DNA from: Sorex araneus
Taxonomy: Eukaryota; Chordata; Mammalia; Eulipotyphla; Soricidae
Direction: 5' to 3'
DNA: 64,000 nucleotides
Assembly: GCF_027595985.1 (NCBI RefSeq)
Contig: NC_073303.1
Span: forward strand, 21,394,602 to 21,458,601
Both the position numbers and the translations under genes were made by a program. Shown here piece by piece: positions 1-12,880 of the stretch; position 1 is the first letter of the stretch, and each line of letters starts with the position of its first letter. Below the pieces are notes generated by a model. It had not been told where the DNA came from. It made no database searches and saw nothing but the letters and a program-made list of their open reading frames with translations.

Positions 1-221
1 TTACTCAACTCCACAATGCCTGGGAAATCCCTAAATACTGAAGACCATCAAGGTGTCTCCTTTTATAAGAGTGGGGTGGCTTGGGGGAAGTCCCAAAGGG
101 TGAGGCTGGTTTCCCAGTGAAACGGTCACTTGATCACAAGGTTGGAAATTTAGGTTGCAAGCACACACTTCTGAGTAGGAGAGATCTGGTTGGTTGGGTT
201 CTTGCTGATGACCAGTGGTTA

Positions 222-390
222 TTTTTGTTTGTTTGTTTACTTGTCTTGGGGTGGTGCACCCAATGGTATTCAGGGCTTACTCCTGGGTCTGATATGTGGA
301 AGACTGAATCTGGATCAGCCTTTTGCAAGGCAGGCATCCTATCCACTGCACTGGTGGATATCCAATGCTCCGCAGTGGCTGATGATTTAA
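222..390 (-). repeat. SOR-like tRNA-derived SINE, type A, degraded
   Basis: A (GTTT)n-rich start (reverse of an A-rich tail) is followed by GGGGTGGTGCACCCAATGG, CAGGGCTTACTCCTGG and TTTGCAAGGCAGGCATCC. These match, in order, the reverse complement of the type A body and tRNA-like head seen intact elsewhere in the window. Many substitutions point to an old copy. No target-site duplication was found. Confidence 0.6.
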
Positions 391-1194
391 ACAATCACGT
401 CTATGTAATGAAGTCTCCATAAAACCTCAAAAACTGGTGCTTCCGAGAGCCTTGAGTTGGTGGAGACATAGAGGAACTGAGAGATGGAGCTCACCCTCTG
501 ATGACTTTCGATGGCTGCTCCTAAGTAACAGTATTTGTCATAAACTGATGCTCTGTGGTTATAGATGTGTTTCCCAAGTTCTGTATGTCCAGAGAGCAAG
601 TTATTTAGACCTGAGGAGGGGTCCTCAGAGCCTCTCCTCTAGAATCTGTTGGCCAGAAAGCCAGATAAGAGCCAGAGTTTGTGCTGGCTCTGAAAGGAAA
701 GAAGGTCTTGGGAGCCTGAGACCTGTGAATCCGGACAGCCTGATTCAGACTCAGCTGAAAGGGACTGAATTCTGACACCTCGCAGATGGCCAAGAATTGC
801 TGGTCTGTGTGGGAAATCCTCCACTCACACCCAAGTTGTAGTTGTGTCCAGGAACCATACGCAGTGATACAGTGGGTCAGAATTTTATAACTCTACAGAG
901 AACCTTTAGCAGGCAGAGGGCTGGATTCCAAATAGGGCCAGGTCCACATGAGCTTTCCTGAGTCTTAACAATTGGGCACTTGGGAGCCAGCAACACATCA
1001 GAGCCAGCCGTTTCTCCCAGAGGCTCCCTCTCCATGCTGCCGGCTTGTCTGCTTCGGAAATCAACCCTTCCTGCTAGGGAGCACCCCCAGCCCCCAGCCC
1101 CCACCCCCCACCCCCCTCAGATGACATCGCTGTAACCGCCTGAGTCCTGTGGTGCCAACACCCCGAGGTGTGCATTCAGCCTTAATCACCATCC
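391..1194. other. Unique sequence, no gene recognised
   Basis: I see no recognisable gene or interspersed repeat here. A C-rich run (about 1081-1118) sits near the right end. The open frames on both strands resemble no protein I know and overlap one another, as expected by chance. Confidence 0.5.
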
Positions 1195-1400
1195 TCGGTA
1201 GCACTTAAAAATGTAGTTGATGAATTTAACAAGAAACACATGTTTTCATTTAAATTACAATTAGCAATTAGAGAGTTAAGTGTGCCCTCGATAGAATATA
1301 TAATCGTTGTCGAGTTTGTGGCATAGCTACTTTACTGTTGCCGTTCTCCTTTTATGTTTTGCTTTATGATTTGGTAGTAAATTTATGCAGTGACTGTGAG
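1195..1400. other. Candidate conserved non-coding element
   Basis: This repeat-free, AT-rich stretch has motif-like blocks such as TTAAATTACAATTAGCAATTAG, whose TAATT/ATTA cores resemble homeodomain sites. It lacks the decay seen in neighbouring repeats. The call is inference from composition; conservation cannot be tested from one sequence. Confidence 0.25.
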
Positions 1401-3017
1401 AGAAGACCACGTTAAAAAAAGAAAACAAAAACGCTGCTGGATTGGAGTTGTTTGGCTTCGAAAAGGAAGTCACCAGTCCAGCCTCACGCCAGACTACAGC
1501 ACATTAGGATGCGCTTTGTTCCAGGAAATGGGAGGAGGCATGTCCCCACTCATCGAGGAGAATCTGCCTGATGATGGTTTATGCAAATTAGCACGTTCTG
1601 AGCAAGAACAGATCAGCTCTGTCTCGCTGATGGCTTGGTCTAACTTTCTGAAAATTCAGAAAAGGAAAAGCAAACGAGCCTCTCCTTTAGGTTCTCTGGA
1701 ATGCTTTGAGGAGAAACACACGTTTGCGTCTGCTTCTCTGTGGAGATTATTAAAAGAGAGAGAGGCCTAGAAACTCTGCCAAAGAACACAATTTGGGGGA
1801 CCAGTCAGGTGTGTTCCAGATGGCAGGAGAATCTGGCAAATGAAATTGCAAGGGGAAAAAAAATCTATAAGACTGAGGGGGTCTGAACACAACCACTTTG
1901 ATGCCTGAAAGGTTCCTACAGCAAATCAAGTTGGTTGCAGTCATGAAACTATGTAATGAGAAAGTAATTCCTGGAAAGGAGGCCCTCACCTCCCATAAAA
2001 TGAAATCGAGACCTGAGGGTTATGGTGAGATGACCAGGAGGACTGTGTACAGTGGAGAGCACAGCCATGGTTGGGATCCTGGGGAACAGCATATATCTAG
2101 CCCCCATACTCCCAAAACAGCAATCCCAGACTTGTCAGAGTTTGCTGGAGCTGGTCAGAGGGTGAACGGTTCTATCTGACTGAAAGACATTGGAGAGCTT
2201 CATTGCTGTGTTTCTTTCAAGAGGGAGGAAAGTCATAGAGGCTGAAGAAAATAGAAGCCACTCAAGTTTCTATAATTTAATAAAAATAAAACTCCCAGAA
2301 GAGAGCGCCACAGAATGTTCTGACCCCATGCCAGGCAGACTTCACTGGGGCACCTCAGAGGGAGGCGGGTTGAGTTTCCCTCCCCACCCCAAACAGAACC
2401 TTGGCACCTGAAAACCTCCATAACCCTGCCACAGCCATGCTTAAGGCCACTCTCCACATGCTTGGACGAGCCTCACCCATGAAGGAACTATCAGAGGAAC
2501 CCAGGTCTATGGGACCCGTGACTGAGCTCTCCAAGCCTGCTCAGATCGGGACTGGGCCTTCTCCACCCAGCTCTCCAGTTTTCCAGTAGCTTGGCAGTCA
2601 CACCCACAAACTTCCCCCCGGTACCATGTAATCTCATCAATGGCCAAGGTCCAGAGACTATAAAATAAAGCACCCAGAAGAGAGTGGATGCAGTATTTCC
2701 TGGAGCATGTGGCCACATGCGCGGCCACATTCACAGCCACACAACCTCTTACACTCTAACACACTGATGTACCTAAAATAGCACACATTTGTTTGGTTTT
2801 AACATACTTGCTTGTATTCTCTTGTATATGGGCTTAAATGGCTCCAGAATGAAACACATCAACCTTCATGTCCCTCTTTTGTGGTGGAAGATACTTGCTG
2901 GTGGGATGGGTCTTTGAATATTATCTGTAGTGAACTATTGTGAACTACTTTATGAAAATAAAATGTATAAAAATTGCAAAAAAAGAGAAAGGTTCCCTAG
3001 CAAAGCACTTGGATTAC
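1401..3017. other. Unique sequence; possible retroposed 3' end at its right edge
   Basis: No gene is recognisable. Near 2955-2990 an AATAAA motif is followed within about 20 bp by an A-run, which could be the 3' end of an old plus-strand retroposed transcript. I could not find its 5' boundary or a target-site duplication. Confidence 0.3.
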
Positions 3018-3158
3018 AAAGTAGCTTTGCCTTACCACAAGAGTGTGTGGGGGCTAATGGCACAGGTAAAGGGATATAGCTGATAGCCTTTCATTATCTG
3101 TACTGAAAACTATAAGGCTCAAAAGGAGACAGAGAGTAAGAGAGAGAAGAGAGAGAGG

Positions 3159-3195
<37 letters not shown>

Positions 3196-3386
3196 GTGTG
3201 TGCCACAGTAGTTAGGACAGTGGGCAGACCATTGATGGTAGGAAAAGTACACTAGTGAAGGGAAGAGTGTTGGAACATTATTTGACTGAAATTCAATCAC
3301 GAACAACTTTGTAAATGTTAATTTACACAAGTGTTGAAAACAACTGTGATTCAATTTAGAAAAATGGAAAAAAAAAGTAGCTTTGC
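3018..3386 (+). mobile_element. L1 3' end, 5'-truncated, with perfect 13-bp TSD
   Basis: The direct repeat AAAGTAGCTTTGC occurs at 3018-3030 and 3374-3386 and brackets an insertion at 3031-3373. The insertion ends in an A-run, and its last part (GTGTTGGAACATT, CAATCACGAACAACTTTGTAA, GTGATTCAAT) matches the 3' UTR of the L1 copies at 12.9-13.8 kb and 27.8-28.9 kb. A GA microsatellite lies inside it. This is a dead insertion made by target-primed reverse transcription; it contains no ORF. Confidence 0.75.
3128..3197. repeat. (GA)n microsatellite
   Basis: An almost pure GA run lies within the L1 3' UTR fragment. It probably expanded from the purine-rich 3' UTR of the L1. Confidence 0.85.
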
Positions 3387-3837
3387 TGTCAGTTGTGGTA
3401 GAAAAAAACAAAGGCTTTGGGGCATGCGGCTGTGATGTGTGTGCACCACCCCTCACACTGCTGCAAAGCTTCCCAGGTGCTATCTCCTCCTTCTGTGTGC
3501 TTATTCCTGGCATGGAACTGTGTGTCTCGAGCATCGGAGGCAGGGAGTAAATTTTCCTCGACATACTGACAGCCCTCATGGAACATCTGCACAACGATGG
3601 GATTTATTTTGTTCATTATGACTGCCACGGAGCGCACGGCCTTATTTCACTCCCCTGGACGTGCGCTGCTCTCATAAATTACCCCCTACACAATCCAAGG
3701 CAGTGTCAGTGGCTTGAGTCGGTGGAGAACTGGTCCCTCTCTCTGAGCTGTCTCAGCTTCTGTATTTGGATTAGTTCTATGTCATCAGAGTTCTATGTCC
3801 CCTTTGATCAGATACAAGAAGGATCAAGAAGGTCTCT
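3387..3837. other. Unique sequence with an unassigned minus-strand open frame
   Basis: A minus-strand open frame of about 82 codons covers 3389-3637, in DNA with more CpG than its surroundings. I do not recognise the product, and no splice sites or start context stand out. It may be a regulatory or conserved non-coding segment rather than an exon. Confidence 0.25.
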
Positions 3838-3997
3838 GGGGGCAGGAGAGATAGTACAGCAAGTATGGAATTTCCCTTGCACACAGCCAACCTGGGCTTG
3901 ATCTTTGGCACCCCATATGGTCCCCTGAGCCCTGCCAGAAGTGATTCCAAACACAGTGATGAGAGAAAGTCCTGAGCACAGCTAGGTGTGGCCCAAC
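3838..3997 (+). repeat. SOR-like SINE, type A
   Basis: GGGGCAGGAGAGATAGTACAG begins the tRNA-like head, and CACCCCATATGGTCCCCTGAGC and GGTGTGGCCCAA follow in the family order. It is moderately diverged. The A-rich tail appears to have become the purine microsatellite that follows directly. Confidence 0.85.
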
Positions 3998-4000
3998 TTA

Positions 4001-4105
4001 AAGGAGTAGGAGGAGTAAGAGGAGGAAGAGAAGGAGGAGGAGGAGGAGGAGGTAGAGGAAGAGGAGGCGTAGGAAGAGAAAGAGGAGGAAGAGTTGAAGA
4101 GGGGA
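4001..4105. repeat. AGG/GAGGAA purine microsatellite
   Basis: Imperfect AGG and GAGGAA repeats lie directly downstream of the SINE, suggesting they arose from its tail. The minus-strand frame through this tract encodes low-complexity Pro/Leu repeats and is not a gene. Confidence 0.85.
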
Positions 4106-7100
4106 ATAGGATGCCTCTAATTATCACTTACCAATAAGTTGGAGAACAATCTAGTAGCCATGCAGGCCTCACACTCTAAATGGTTCCCCCGTCCCTAAAT
4201 TCTCCTTTTTTGGAGCAATCAGTACCATTTCTGCTCCAAACATTTGGTTTCATTGTGCAAGCAAAGAAATCCTCATTCCACAGAGGCGTTTTGATTTCTG
4301 GAAAACCTAACAGATCTAAATGGAAGTATTTACTGTTAAGTGCAAAACCAAGCAAGGAACACAAATTTCTGAACAAAAATGCAGCACACAAAGGAGCTGC
4401 TTCAGATGTTCCCCATCAATCATGGTCTCGCATACATTTTCCTTCCCTTCTCGTTCTCATCCATCTTTTTCTTAGGATTTGGCACCGAAGACACCGGACT
4501 GGAACTGGAATTGCAATTTCAAATAGTTGACCTAACTCTGAAGAGATTCCCAGAACTGTCTTACTGAGAGATGTACAATTCCATGGGTGTGGGGAGTGGA
4601 TGCTGGGGAAAGGGATCTGGGTTTGGGGGGCCTGAGGGAGAGAGGAGGAGTTAGAATTCTCCCGACAGAAAAAGAAAGGATGCATATGTTGGTATGTGAA
4701 CAGAGAGATACGGTCTGAGAAAATGGCTCATGTCACTATGGGGCAGGCAAGTCCCATGAGTCACAGTGATATAACTTGGCAAACCGGAGACCCGGGAGAG
4801 TTGGAGTTCCCATCTGAATTAAAAATTTACAGTTTCAAGACCCAGGGATAGTCTAAACTAAAGAAAAAAGTCAATGTCCCAATTCAAAGACAGTTAAGCT
4901 AAATAAACTTACTCTTCCTTGAATAAATCTTTTTGTTGTACCCATTCATTTACTGATTGGATGAGGCATCAGGGCAGGCAATCTACTTTACCCAGTCTAC
5001 CAAGCCAAAAGCTAATCTCATCCACACTCTCCTAGAAACATTCAGGAAAATGTGGGGTGAGATAGCAGGGGATCCTGTGGTCAAGTGAAAATGAAATAAA
5101 TAAACGTCACCGATGTGATGTGGAATCAGATCCCAGGTAACATGTTTTGTCTTGTTCATTGGATACCCCCTGGAAAGAGAACCAATGACAAGACAAACTG
5201 GAATAATCTCTCTAAAGAGCTACCAGTGAGCAAAGAAATAGTTCTGGCCACCCCACACCATGCTCTCCACAAACACCAAAGCTCTCCACTAAGAAAGACT
5301 CATCTTATTAAAGAAGCATTTGTACTGCTGGGTTACTTGTTCTTATAGTCTCTAACCCAACTGGTTGGGTTAGAAATGGACTGAGAGGGAAGATGAGAAA
5401 GAGAGAGACTTGCTTCTTCATCTCGGAAGGCACTGACTCCATTGCTGAAGGTGTTTGTAGCTGTTCTGCTATGGTGGTCCACAGTGCCTCACTGTGGCAG
5501 AAATTCCCATCTCTTCCCAGGGGAGGGGGGGACAAAGCCCACTTTGTGTCTTGTTCACTGTTGGGGTGAGTTTGCTTCCCATTCTCTTCCCTGCCTCCAG
5601 ACATTGAGCTTTGGGGTCACTCCTATATGCCTATTCAGTGAATTCCCTAAAAGAGCCTTCGTGTGCTCAATAAAAGAAATAAAAGTCTGGGTGTCAATTC
5701 TTTTTAAACACAGTCCCTGAAACATGAAAAGCTGTCAAGTCCCCTGAGACAGGCAGGCAGGCCCAGAACTCAGGAGCCCAAAGCTTCACAAAGATTCCCA
5801 AGGACATGAAAATGAGGACAGGACTAAGAGAGAGAGAAATGTAGGCATGAAAACAAAAAAGAGCTGATGAATCTTCCTGAAAGGGCTAAGGTGGGGCCAG
5901 TGGTTTTAATTCTATAAACATTATAATTATTTTCCAAACTCCCCATGATCAATTTTTCATGCATTTGTTCTAATAAGGCATGATTTAAGATTTTTTTTTC
6001 AGTGTATCTTTCTAACTTGGTGAGGCGAGTACATCTTTCATGTTACAGATCAGGCTACAGAGAGAATTCAGTTCTCTATCAGAGGCTTTGTGTTGGCAAC
6101 TTGAGATGAGTTTCCACTAAAAATGTATACGTATAACGTCCAATTTGACTGTCTACTTTACAGGCAAGACTTGGAAAGTATCAGTCCTGTTTATGAATGA
6201 CCCATGAACACAGTCTAGTTGTCACTTTGGTTAATGTGAGGGAAAGACCCCAGACTCTGACTTTGAAGATCCCGACACCAGCTCTTTGACAAGTCAGTTC
6301 TAGGCTAAGTTTGCCTGGATCCTCCATTCTCTCCTGAGATAGTTTCTGGAAGTTTTTCTGGATCTGTAGTATTGGCATATCCCACTGTGAGCTCTCAGGC
6401 CTATGGGGATGATTTGGAAGAAAAGGAGGAGAGTAGGTGTGGGGAGAGAGGCTCCACTTTGCTGTAACCCACAGCCCAGGGCCCTTAAGTAGATGCAAAT
6501 CAAAGGCAACTGACTGCAAAATGAGACTTTCTATTTGCAGTTCTCACTTCTGTCTACTGGACTGCTCTGTTCTCCCTCTGGTATAGCAATAATAATATTT
6601 TTAAAATTGCATGATTTCCCTTTCATCGCCACTGAATGCTATTTATTGAGTGTCCATGTGGACGTGCCCGTTGCTGGGGAAAGTCCTGATGCCTGCTGAT
6701 TGACGAATCCATAACATGTGCATGAGGCTCAGGCCCGTGGGTGCCTGGGCGCAAAGCCGCAAGTTTTGAAATAATAAGCATTTCGGAATTCCTTTCTCAG
6801 TGCGCCAAGCCGAGCCATCTGTCCCTTGCCAACCCGAAAGGCAGACAGAAGAGTATTTCTCTCTGGACTCAGCACTGCCCCCACCAACCCCCTTCTCCTG
6901 TTTCCCCTCCTCCACTTGGGGACCAAAGCAAGACACTAAGCTATTTGTTTCTCCCCAACCACAGCATGAACTTTTCCCGTGATGGCAGGAAAAGGTTTTT
7001 GTGTTCCCCGCCTCCTCTACCCCATTTCTTCTCCAATTAATACCAAAGGTTTCAATTATCCTGGAAACCTGAGCTTGGAATACTATTAGAATCCCGTTGC

Positions 7101-7509
7101 AGAAAAAAAATGCCATTTCCAAGCCCTGAGTCCTACAGAGACTTTTTGTGAAAGTCACTGCCTGAAGTCCTGACGGGAGCTCCTTGAAAGGACGTGGTGC
7201 TCCTCCCTTTTCAGGGTTTTTCCTCATAAGGAGCAGGCACCAGGACAATATAGAGCCCGACTGCCCAGTGCATGGAAGAGGGGGTTAGCTAAGGTAAGGT
7301 GTTCCCTCTTGATGTTGAAGCCAGAGTATCACAGGCCTGACCCTCTGACACCTTTGCTCCCCTCCCCTCCCACCATTCCAGTAAGTTTATTGCTTTGAAA
7401 AATTGAACATTTTTCAATTCTTCTTTTCTGATTGGCAGGGCACATTTCTTTTCTGGATAAACTATTTTATCCATGTTTAAGAAGAATAATCTAGAATGAA
7501 GCATAAGAA
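4106..7509. other. Unique sequence, no gene recognised
   Basis: I see no recognisable gene, RNA gene or clear interspersed repeat. A weak MIR- or L2-like stretch may lie near 6035-6080 (TTACAGATCAGGCTACAGAGAG) but is too short to call. The frame at 6643-7248 on the minus strand is 201 codons long and resembles no known protein. Confidence 0.45.
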
Positions 7510-7524
7510 ATATGCGCAAACCCA

Positions 7525-7605
7525 CATACCTGAGCGAGAGGATCTAACTTAGAGGATCTATCAGACATGAGGCCCTGAGTTCAAACCCTGGATAAATCAG
7601 TAAGA
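7525..7605 (+). repeat. Possible tRNA-derived SINE head
   Basis: TAACTTAGAGGATCT could be a degenerate Pol III A box, and GAGTTCAAACCCTGG about 40 bp downstream is close to a B box. The body that follows matches neither SINE type in this window, so this may be an older unrelated SINE or chance. Confidence 0.3.
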
Positions 7606-8210
7606 ATTCCCAAATCCCAACCTAGAAAGAACTGTGCTGATTTGTCGACTATAGAATCAAACTCAAGTAAGACGAGCAATAAAGTAGTACAACTTAGCAC
7701 AGGGTGAACATATATTTTTCACTTCCAATAACAAAATATCACCTTGCTTCTGAAGCCCCATCATTATGAATGGATGGGGTACTTCTCTTCAAAGAAACTT
7801 CATACCCAGCCCATTTCTTCTGCTTGAATCAGCATTTTGCTCATTATTCAGCCAGGAGAGGTGCCCCTGTGGAAGGCAGCCTGCAGATGACTCACAAGAG
7901 CCTTCACTCCCGGCCTTCACTCATGCATTGTCCCCTCTCAAGGACAAAATGGCAGAGGTACACGGATAGGACTTCTGAGGTCATTCAGAAGTCATTTCCT
8001 ATTTTGCTACTTCTACCTTGCTGCTTGAATTACTTAAAAAAAAAAAAAAGAGCAAATGGCCACCATATAAAGAGCATACTTAGGGCAGCAAAGAACTATG
8101 ACTTCCAATTAATGGCCGGAATGGCCATTCGAGAGCATGAGCCATCGCTAAAGTGGATCCTCCAAATGCAGGTAAGTTCCTAGATACCTGTTCCCTTCCC
8201 AACACCTTGA
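7606..8210. other. Unique sequence, no gene recognised
   Basis: A 12-base A-run occurs near 8037. No gene or repeat family is recognisable. Confidence 0.45.

Positions 8211-8295
<85 letters not shown>
8211..8295. repeat. (CA)n microsatellite, about 42 units
   Basis: A CA run interrupted by a single CG step near 8263. This length is typically polymorphic. The Cys-Val and Thr-His frames through it are low-complexity artefacts. Confidence 0.95.
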
Positions 8296-8296
<1 letters not shown>

Positions 8297-9160
8297 GTCA
8301 GAACCATCCAGCTCTATCATTCTTGCACTCCTGACTGTGTGAGAAGATAGTCATCAGTTCTAGCCTCTAACTTTGAGGAGAATTTGGCACACAGTGTTGG
8401 CTAATGTGGACCTCCTCAGGACTATTCCTTCCTCTCTGCTGCTTCTGCATATGCGGTCTGGCGTGGAGGGCCAGGAGCTCAAGTCACTTCCATGGTTTTC
8501 GGGGGAGACTCCAGTGTCTGGGTGGTCCCCTGGGGAAACTCTAGGTCTCTTTGCTGATCCCCATGGAGAAAGGATGCTGCTTGGGTCTTGACGCTGTTGA
8601 CAAGGGTCCCTGCTGGGTGATCTCATGGTGGTCTGCTTTCTTGCTCCATCAGCCTTGCATAGCCACAAATTTGTTCCAGGGGACAGCCCCTGGTGGCATT
8701 CTAAAGCAAAAGCAAGGAACTAGTCCCTCTGTCTGGTCTTCCTTGTCTCCTCTGGGTTACTGGAGGTCAGACCACTCGTCAGAGCATCTCTGCCTTGCCT
8801 CTTTCTCCACTCCCAGAAGGCATCAGACAGGATTTCCCCTTCTGCCTGCATCTCCTTTTTGGCCATGGCTGCCTGCCTCCTGAGGGCCTGCAGTACCCGG
8901 CCTGGAAGGTACAGACAGGCCAGGAAGCATGTCTGTGCTGAAGAAGAAACCGGTGAGCCTGCTCGGGGCTTGGGAGCGTCACTGCAGCAAGAAACGAGGC
9001 TCCTGAAAATGAAAATCTATGGCCTTAATATGCTCAAATTATTCTCCTCATTATCCATTAATTTTATTAAATTATAATATATAGCCTATTTCGCCCTCAA
9101 TAAACAAATTTCACACACATTCACATTTCGCATGCAAGCACGTTCTTATCCAAGCACACA
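8296..9160. other. Unique sequence, no gene recognised
   Basis: This stretch is relatively GC-rich and has overlapping open frames on both strands (8360-8668 minus, 8551-8883 plus). None resembles a known protein, and no promoter or splice signal stands out. Confidence 0.4.
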
Positions 9161-9168
9161 CACAAACA

Positions 9169-9204
<36 letters not shown>
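9161..9204. repeat. (CA)n microsatellite
   Basis: CA repeat of about 20 units, preceded by imperfect ACACAC-rich sequence from about 9115. Confidence 0.9.
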
Positions 9205-9208
<4 letters not shown>

Positions 9209-9689
9209 TAAGTTCAAAATGAAATGGCACACACATAATTTTTGAAACAATTTTTTTCCCCAAAACGCAATCTAGAGTTTCAAAATCACCTCAGAATTGA
9301 ACCAATGCTTGACTGGAATTTATGCCATTCCAAACCCAGGTCTCAAGTCAGTCTGATGGAAACGGTGGGGAGGGGTGGGGTGCTGGCAGGTGAGGTCAAG
9401 CAGCACATCACTTACTGTGGAGTTTATGATATCTGCTAGTGGGTTTTGCCCATTGTGTTGCAAAATACTTGGTCATGGCTACCTTTACACAATTGCATGT
9501 GTTTCTGTATATAATAGTATATTATTTTTTCCTAGCATACTCTTCAGGAAATGTTGTCCTAGAATTCTTCACTCACAGGTCTCACTAGAAAAAAAAATCA
9601 CACAACTCTGAATTAATCATTTTGGACTTTTCAGCTCCATCCTTTGAATAGCACCCTGCCTTCTCCAAGTTGTTGTTCCAATGTTCTTC

Positions 9690-9895
9690 TAAAGCAGAGA
9701 CTCCCAAATTTTTTGGCCCACTTCCACCTTCCTGAAAAATAAAAAATAATCACAAGTAGTCCCCTGGAAATCTACCATGTTTAAGACATAAAAACAAAGT
9801 GTGCCCTTATTGCAACCAAGGTTATTGGTTAGATTATTCCAGCATCCCTGGGGCATGGTATCACCCACTCTGAGAAATCCTATTGTAGATGAAGG
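9690..9895 (-). mobile_element. Possible degenerate hAT-type DNA transposon
   Basis: The left end AGACTCCCAAATTTTTTGGCC and the right part CCACTCTGAGAAATCC recall the degenerate terminal regions of mammalian hAT elements (compare CAGTGGTTCTCA...TGAGAACCACTG). No flanking 8-bp duplication is visible, so the family assignment is tentative. Confidence 0.3.
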
Positions 9896-12880
9896 AAAAC
9901 AAATCAGCAATTTACAGGGGATAACCAGTCCCAAGACACATTTCCTTTGTCTTGGGCACAACACCCATTTCTGTGTTTTGAGAACAATTGACTGCAAGTT
10001 CTCTTCAGCTGCTTCCCCTAGCAGCTGACTCTAGATGCAGTCGGTGATGTGCTAGGACGACTCTAAGAGAGACTGTGTTGAGAGACTTTGTTGAAGAGAA
10101 GTGGCACTTTGTATTTGGAGGATCAAGGAAGAAATTCATTGAGATAGAAAACTTGAATTGAATGTGTAAAGATGAGGCAAGGGTTCCCCTGAAGCTGGAG
10201 TCTGAAGGGCATTTCGAAAGAGAGCAGTACCACACACGTCAAATTTTTAAAAGATTATAAAGGGAGAGATTCTTTTATTATTATTTTTTCAAGTGGGTAT
10301 GCATAGAAGAGGTGCATAGTTAGCAGCATTAAGCATTTCAGAATGAGAAAGAAAACTGTGCCCTGAGGAAAACAAATGTTTGTGGGGAATACAGTGGTTA
10401 TCCTTTATAATGTAAAAGAAAAGAAACAAAAGATTCTCGAATACCCTTGGCTATGAACAAGGCAAATCTTATGAAGTGTTGGCAGTGGGCAGACATGCAA
10501 AAATGCTGTGGTCGAAGGGGATTGAAGCAGAGACTTACTCTGCTCTGGGCTTGGGTGGTAAGGGAAGGAGAAGTTGAGGTGATAACTAAGGAGAGGTTGG
10601 CTGTTTTCTTTCAAAGGGAGCATCATAAACATATTTGTAAGCTATAGGGAAGAAGCCAGTGGTGAGGGGTGTGGAAAATACAGAATGTAAAAGGAGCCAC
10701 TTGGTGTAGAGGTTTAAGCAGAATTTAACATGCTGCCATAGGTGGTGAAGTGGTAGTGGTGGTGGTTAGGTTGGTCTAACAGTTGGCTTGGTTGAGCAGG
10801 AGTCATGGAAGGACAAGGTGAGAAGGACAGAGTGGGCATTAGACAGTGGTTGGAGCCATGGGTCATAGGCTGGACAGGAATGTGAGTAAAACCAGGATGG
10901 GAACATTGTGGCTTTAGGAAAACCTCTTATGGTATTTATTTTGAGGTCTATAAGGGCGGATGTGGAAGCTTGCCTACCACATCCGCCACTATTCCATTAG
11001 CATCTAAATCAAATTTGGAGAATCCCCAAAGCACATTCCTAATGACAGCAGTTCATTAGAACTGATTTGAGCGAAACAGAAGCCATCTATTCCCCAAGTG
11101 GCATGCACTGCTCTTATTTTTGTCTACCTCTTTGAGCAATCAAAATTCAGCCTCCTCACCCAAGTCATAAAACGTCTTCTATTCCTGGCTTTTGGAAGAT
11201 GCCACTGGGAGAGTGAGAGCACGAGATCTCGCTTCCCGAAATAGAGCTTTCATTCGAATGGCCGACCTGAGCTGACCACAGCCTCCAATTTCCCCTGTTC
11301 TCACCGACATCATGTGTATGAGGTCAAGGAGAAGCTCCTGGAATTTTCCAGGCATGTTCTGACTGCCAGAATGATGGTGGAAGATCTCCAACCTCCCCAG
11401 TCTTACCTTGGTGGTGTTCAAAACCTTTCCCAAGGGACCTGTGAGCAGTTCTAGACTCCTCTAGAACTGGGAAATGTCTCTTTGTATCTCCCATCTGTAA
11501 GTTCATGGGCTGCCAATGTGACTGCTGTCTTCCCCCTACAGTCCTTCCAGAGGAGAGATTGGGGAAAGGCTCCCTTGCCCACTAGGCCTGCCACTTTGTC
11601 ACCTGGCTAAGAAAGCAGAGTCCTTCAGAAAGTCTCTTTTCTCTCAAAGTCTCAGATGAGTCTGGGGTCCAACCTGATGTGCTCTTCCTGATTTGCTCTC
11701 TCTTTCTTTCATCACTCACACACTGAATCCTCCCCATGTGGCCCTTTTCCCTCCCATTGGTCTAACACTCAAAAGATTCCACAGTTGAATGGCACCCCCA
11801 GGGAAGCCCACTACATGATTTTGATCTCATTTTGTCTGTACCCTGAAACCTTTCTGAATTCATGGAGAAGGCAGTTGGGATGTGGCTTTTGGGTTTTCCC
11901 AGGTGGTTGTCTCTGCCCCCTGGCAACAAATCGTTCTCACAGGGCATTCCAGCGGGCAGAGCCTTTTCACATCTGAGGGTACAAATGTGATGGTTGGTGT
12001 AGGTCTGCTGGTACCCGATCAGAGTTGGGGCCAGGGAAGATCAAAGGCAGGAAAGGGGGAGCCAGGCTCCTGAAGGATGGCTATGCTTGTCAGTTTGGGG
12101 GTCCCTTCACTAAGCAGAGCAGCCTTGGGGGAGGGAAATAGCAGAAACCTACGGCCTCACAGCTTGGGAGGAAATTGCGGCAACATCCAGGAGCAAGATG
12201 CTGGCCCCTTGGTTCCCCTGAAAGCTTCAGCTTGGAAGGTCGAGGGGGTTCTCTCCCCGTTTCTAATCTGTATAAACCTCTGTCTTATAATCTCTTCTTA
12301 TAAGGACACCAGCTTCTTGGGATTAGGGCTTTTAGGGGCATCCACTGGATTTCATTTTAATGAAATTGCCTCCTTAAAGGTCCATCTCTTTTAAAGAGGC
12401 AATTAACATGCGTAGGCACTGGAGGTTACCCCCCACTTGGCCATTGCAGCCTGTGACACTCACCAGAAAGGTGAGGGCAGGGCCAGGGTGTGCAGACCTG
12501 AGAATTCGTGGGCAGAAACTACTGCTGGCAAGTGTGTGGTGGCAAAGCTGACGGGGCACTCTGCCACTTTCCACCATGGTGATCTGCCACGTCCTTTCGG
12601 CAGAGTGGAAGGTGTGTGGCCATATGCAGGGGAAGGAGATTCTCTAGTGGGAGGAAATCATGAGCTTTTATTAATAAAAGGTTTCCCAAAGATACCTCCT
12701 TCATGGACTCCCCCCGGTGAGTCCCAAGGAGAACCTGTTCACAAGCTCAAGGCTTAGACTCAGAAAAAAAAAAATTGAGCAGATTGAATCCAAGGGCATC
12801 ACTTCCGGGTGATAGTGTTAAAAAAAATGGAAAGATTGGAGAATTCAGAAGACTTAGAGTGAGGAAAGGATGGCCAATGG
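9896..12880. other. Unique sequence, no gene recognised
   Basis: About 3 kb without a recognisable repeat or gene. 10675-10900 is G-rich with TGG/GGT repeats on the plus strand. An A-run near 12763 could be an old retroposon tail, but I found no element boundary. Confidence 0.45.

Noticed and set aside
6643..7248. 201-codon minus-strand frame
   Set aside because: No recognisable domain, no supporting promoter or splice context, and overlapping frames exist on the other strand. Such lengths occur by chance in 64 kb of six-frame sequence.
8211..8295. Possible CRISPR-like or satellite array among the tandem repeats
   Set aside because: Units are 2-4 bp microsatellites in a mammalian genome. 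No direct repeat and spacer pattern occurs anywhere in the window.
8080..8350. Cys-Val and Thr-His rich open frames
   Set aside because: They are translations of the CA microsatellite.
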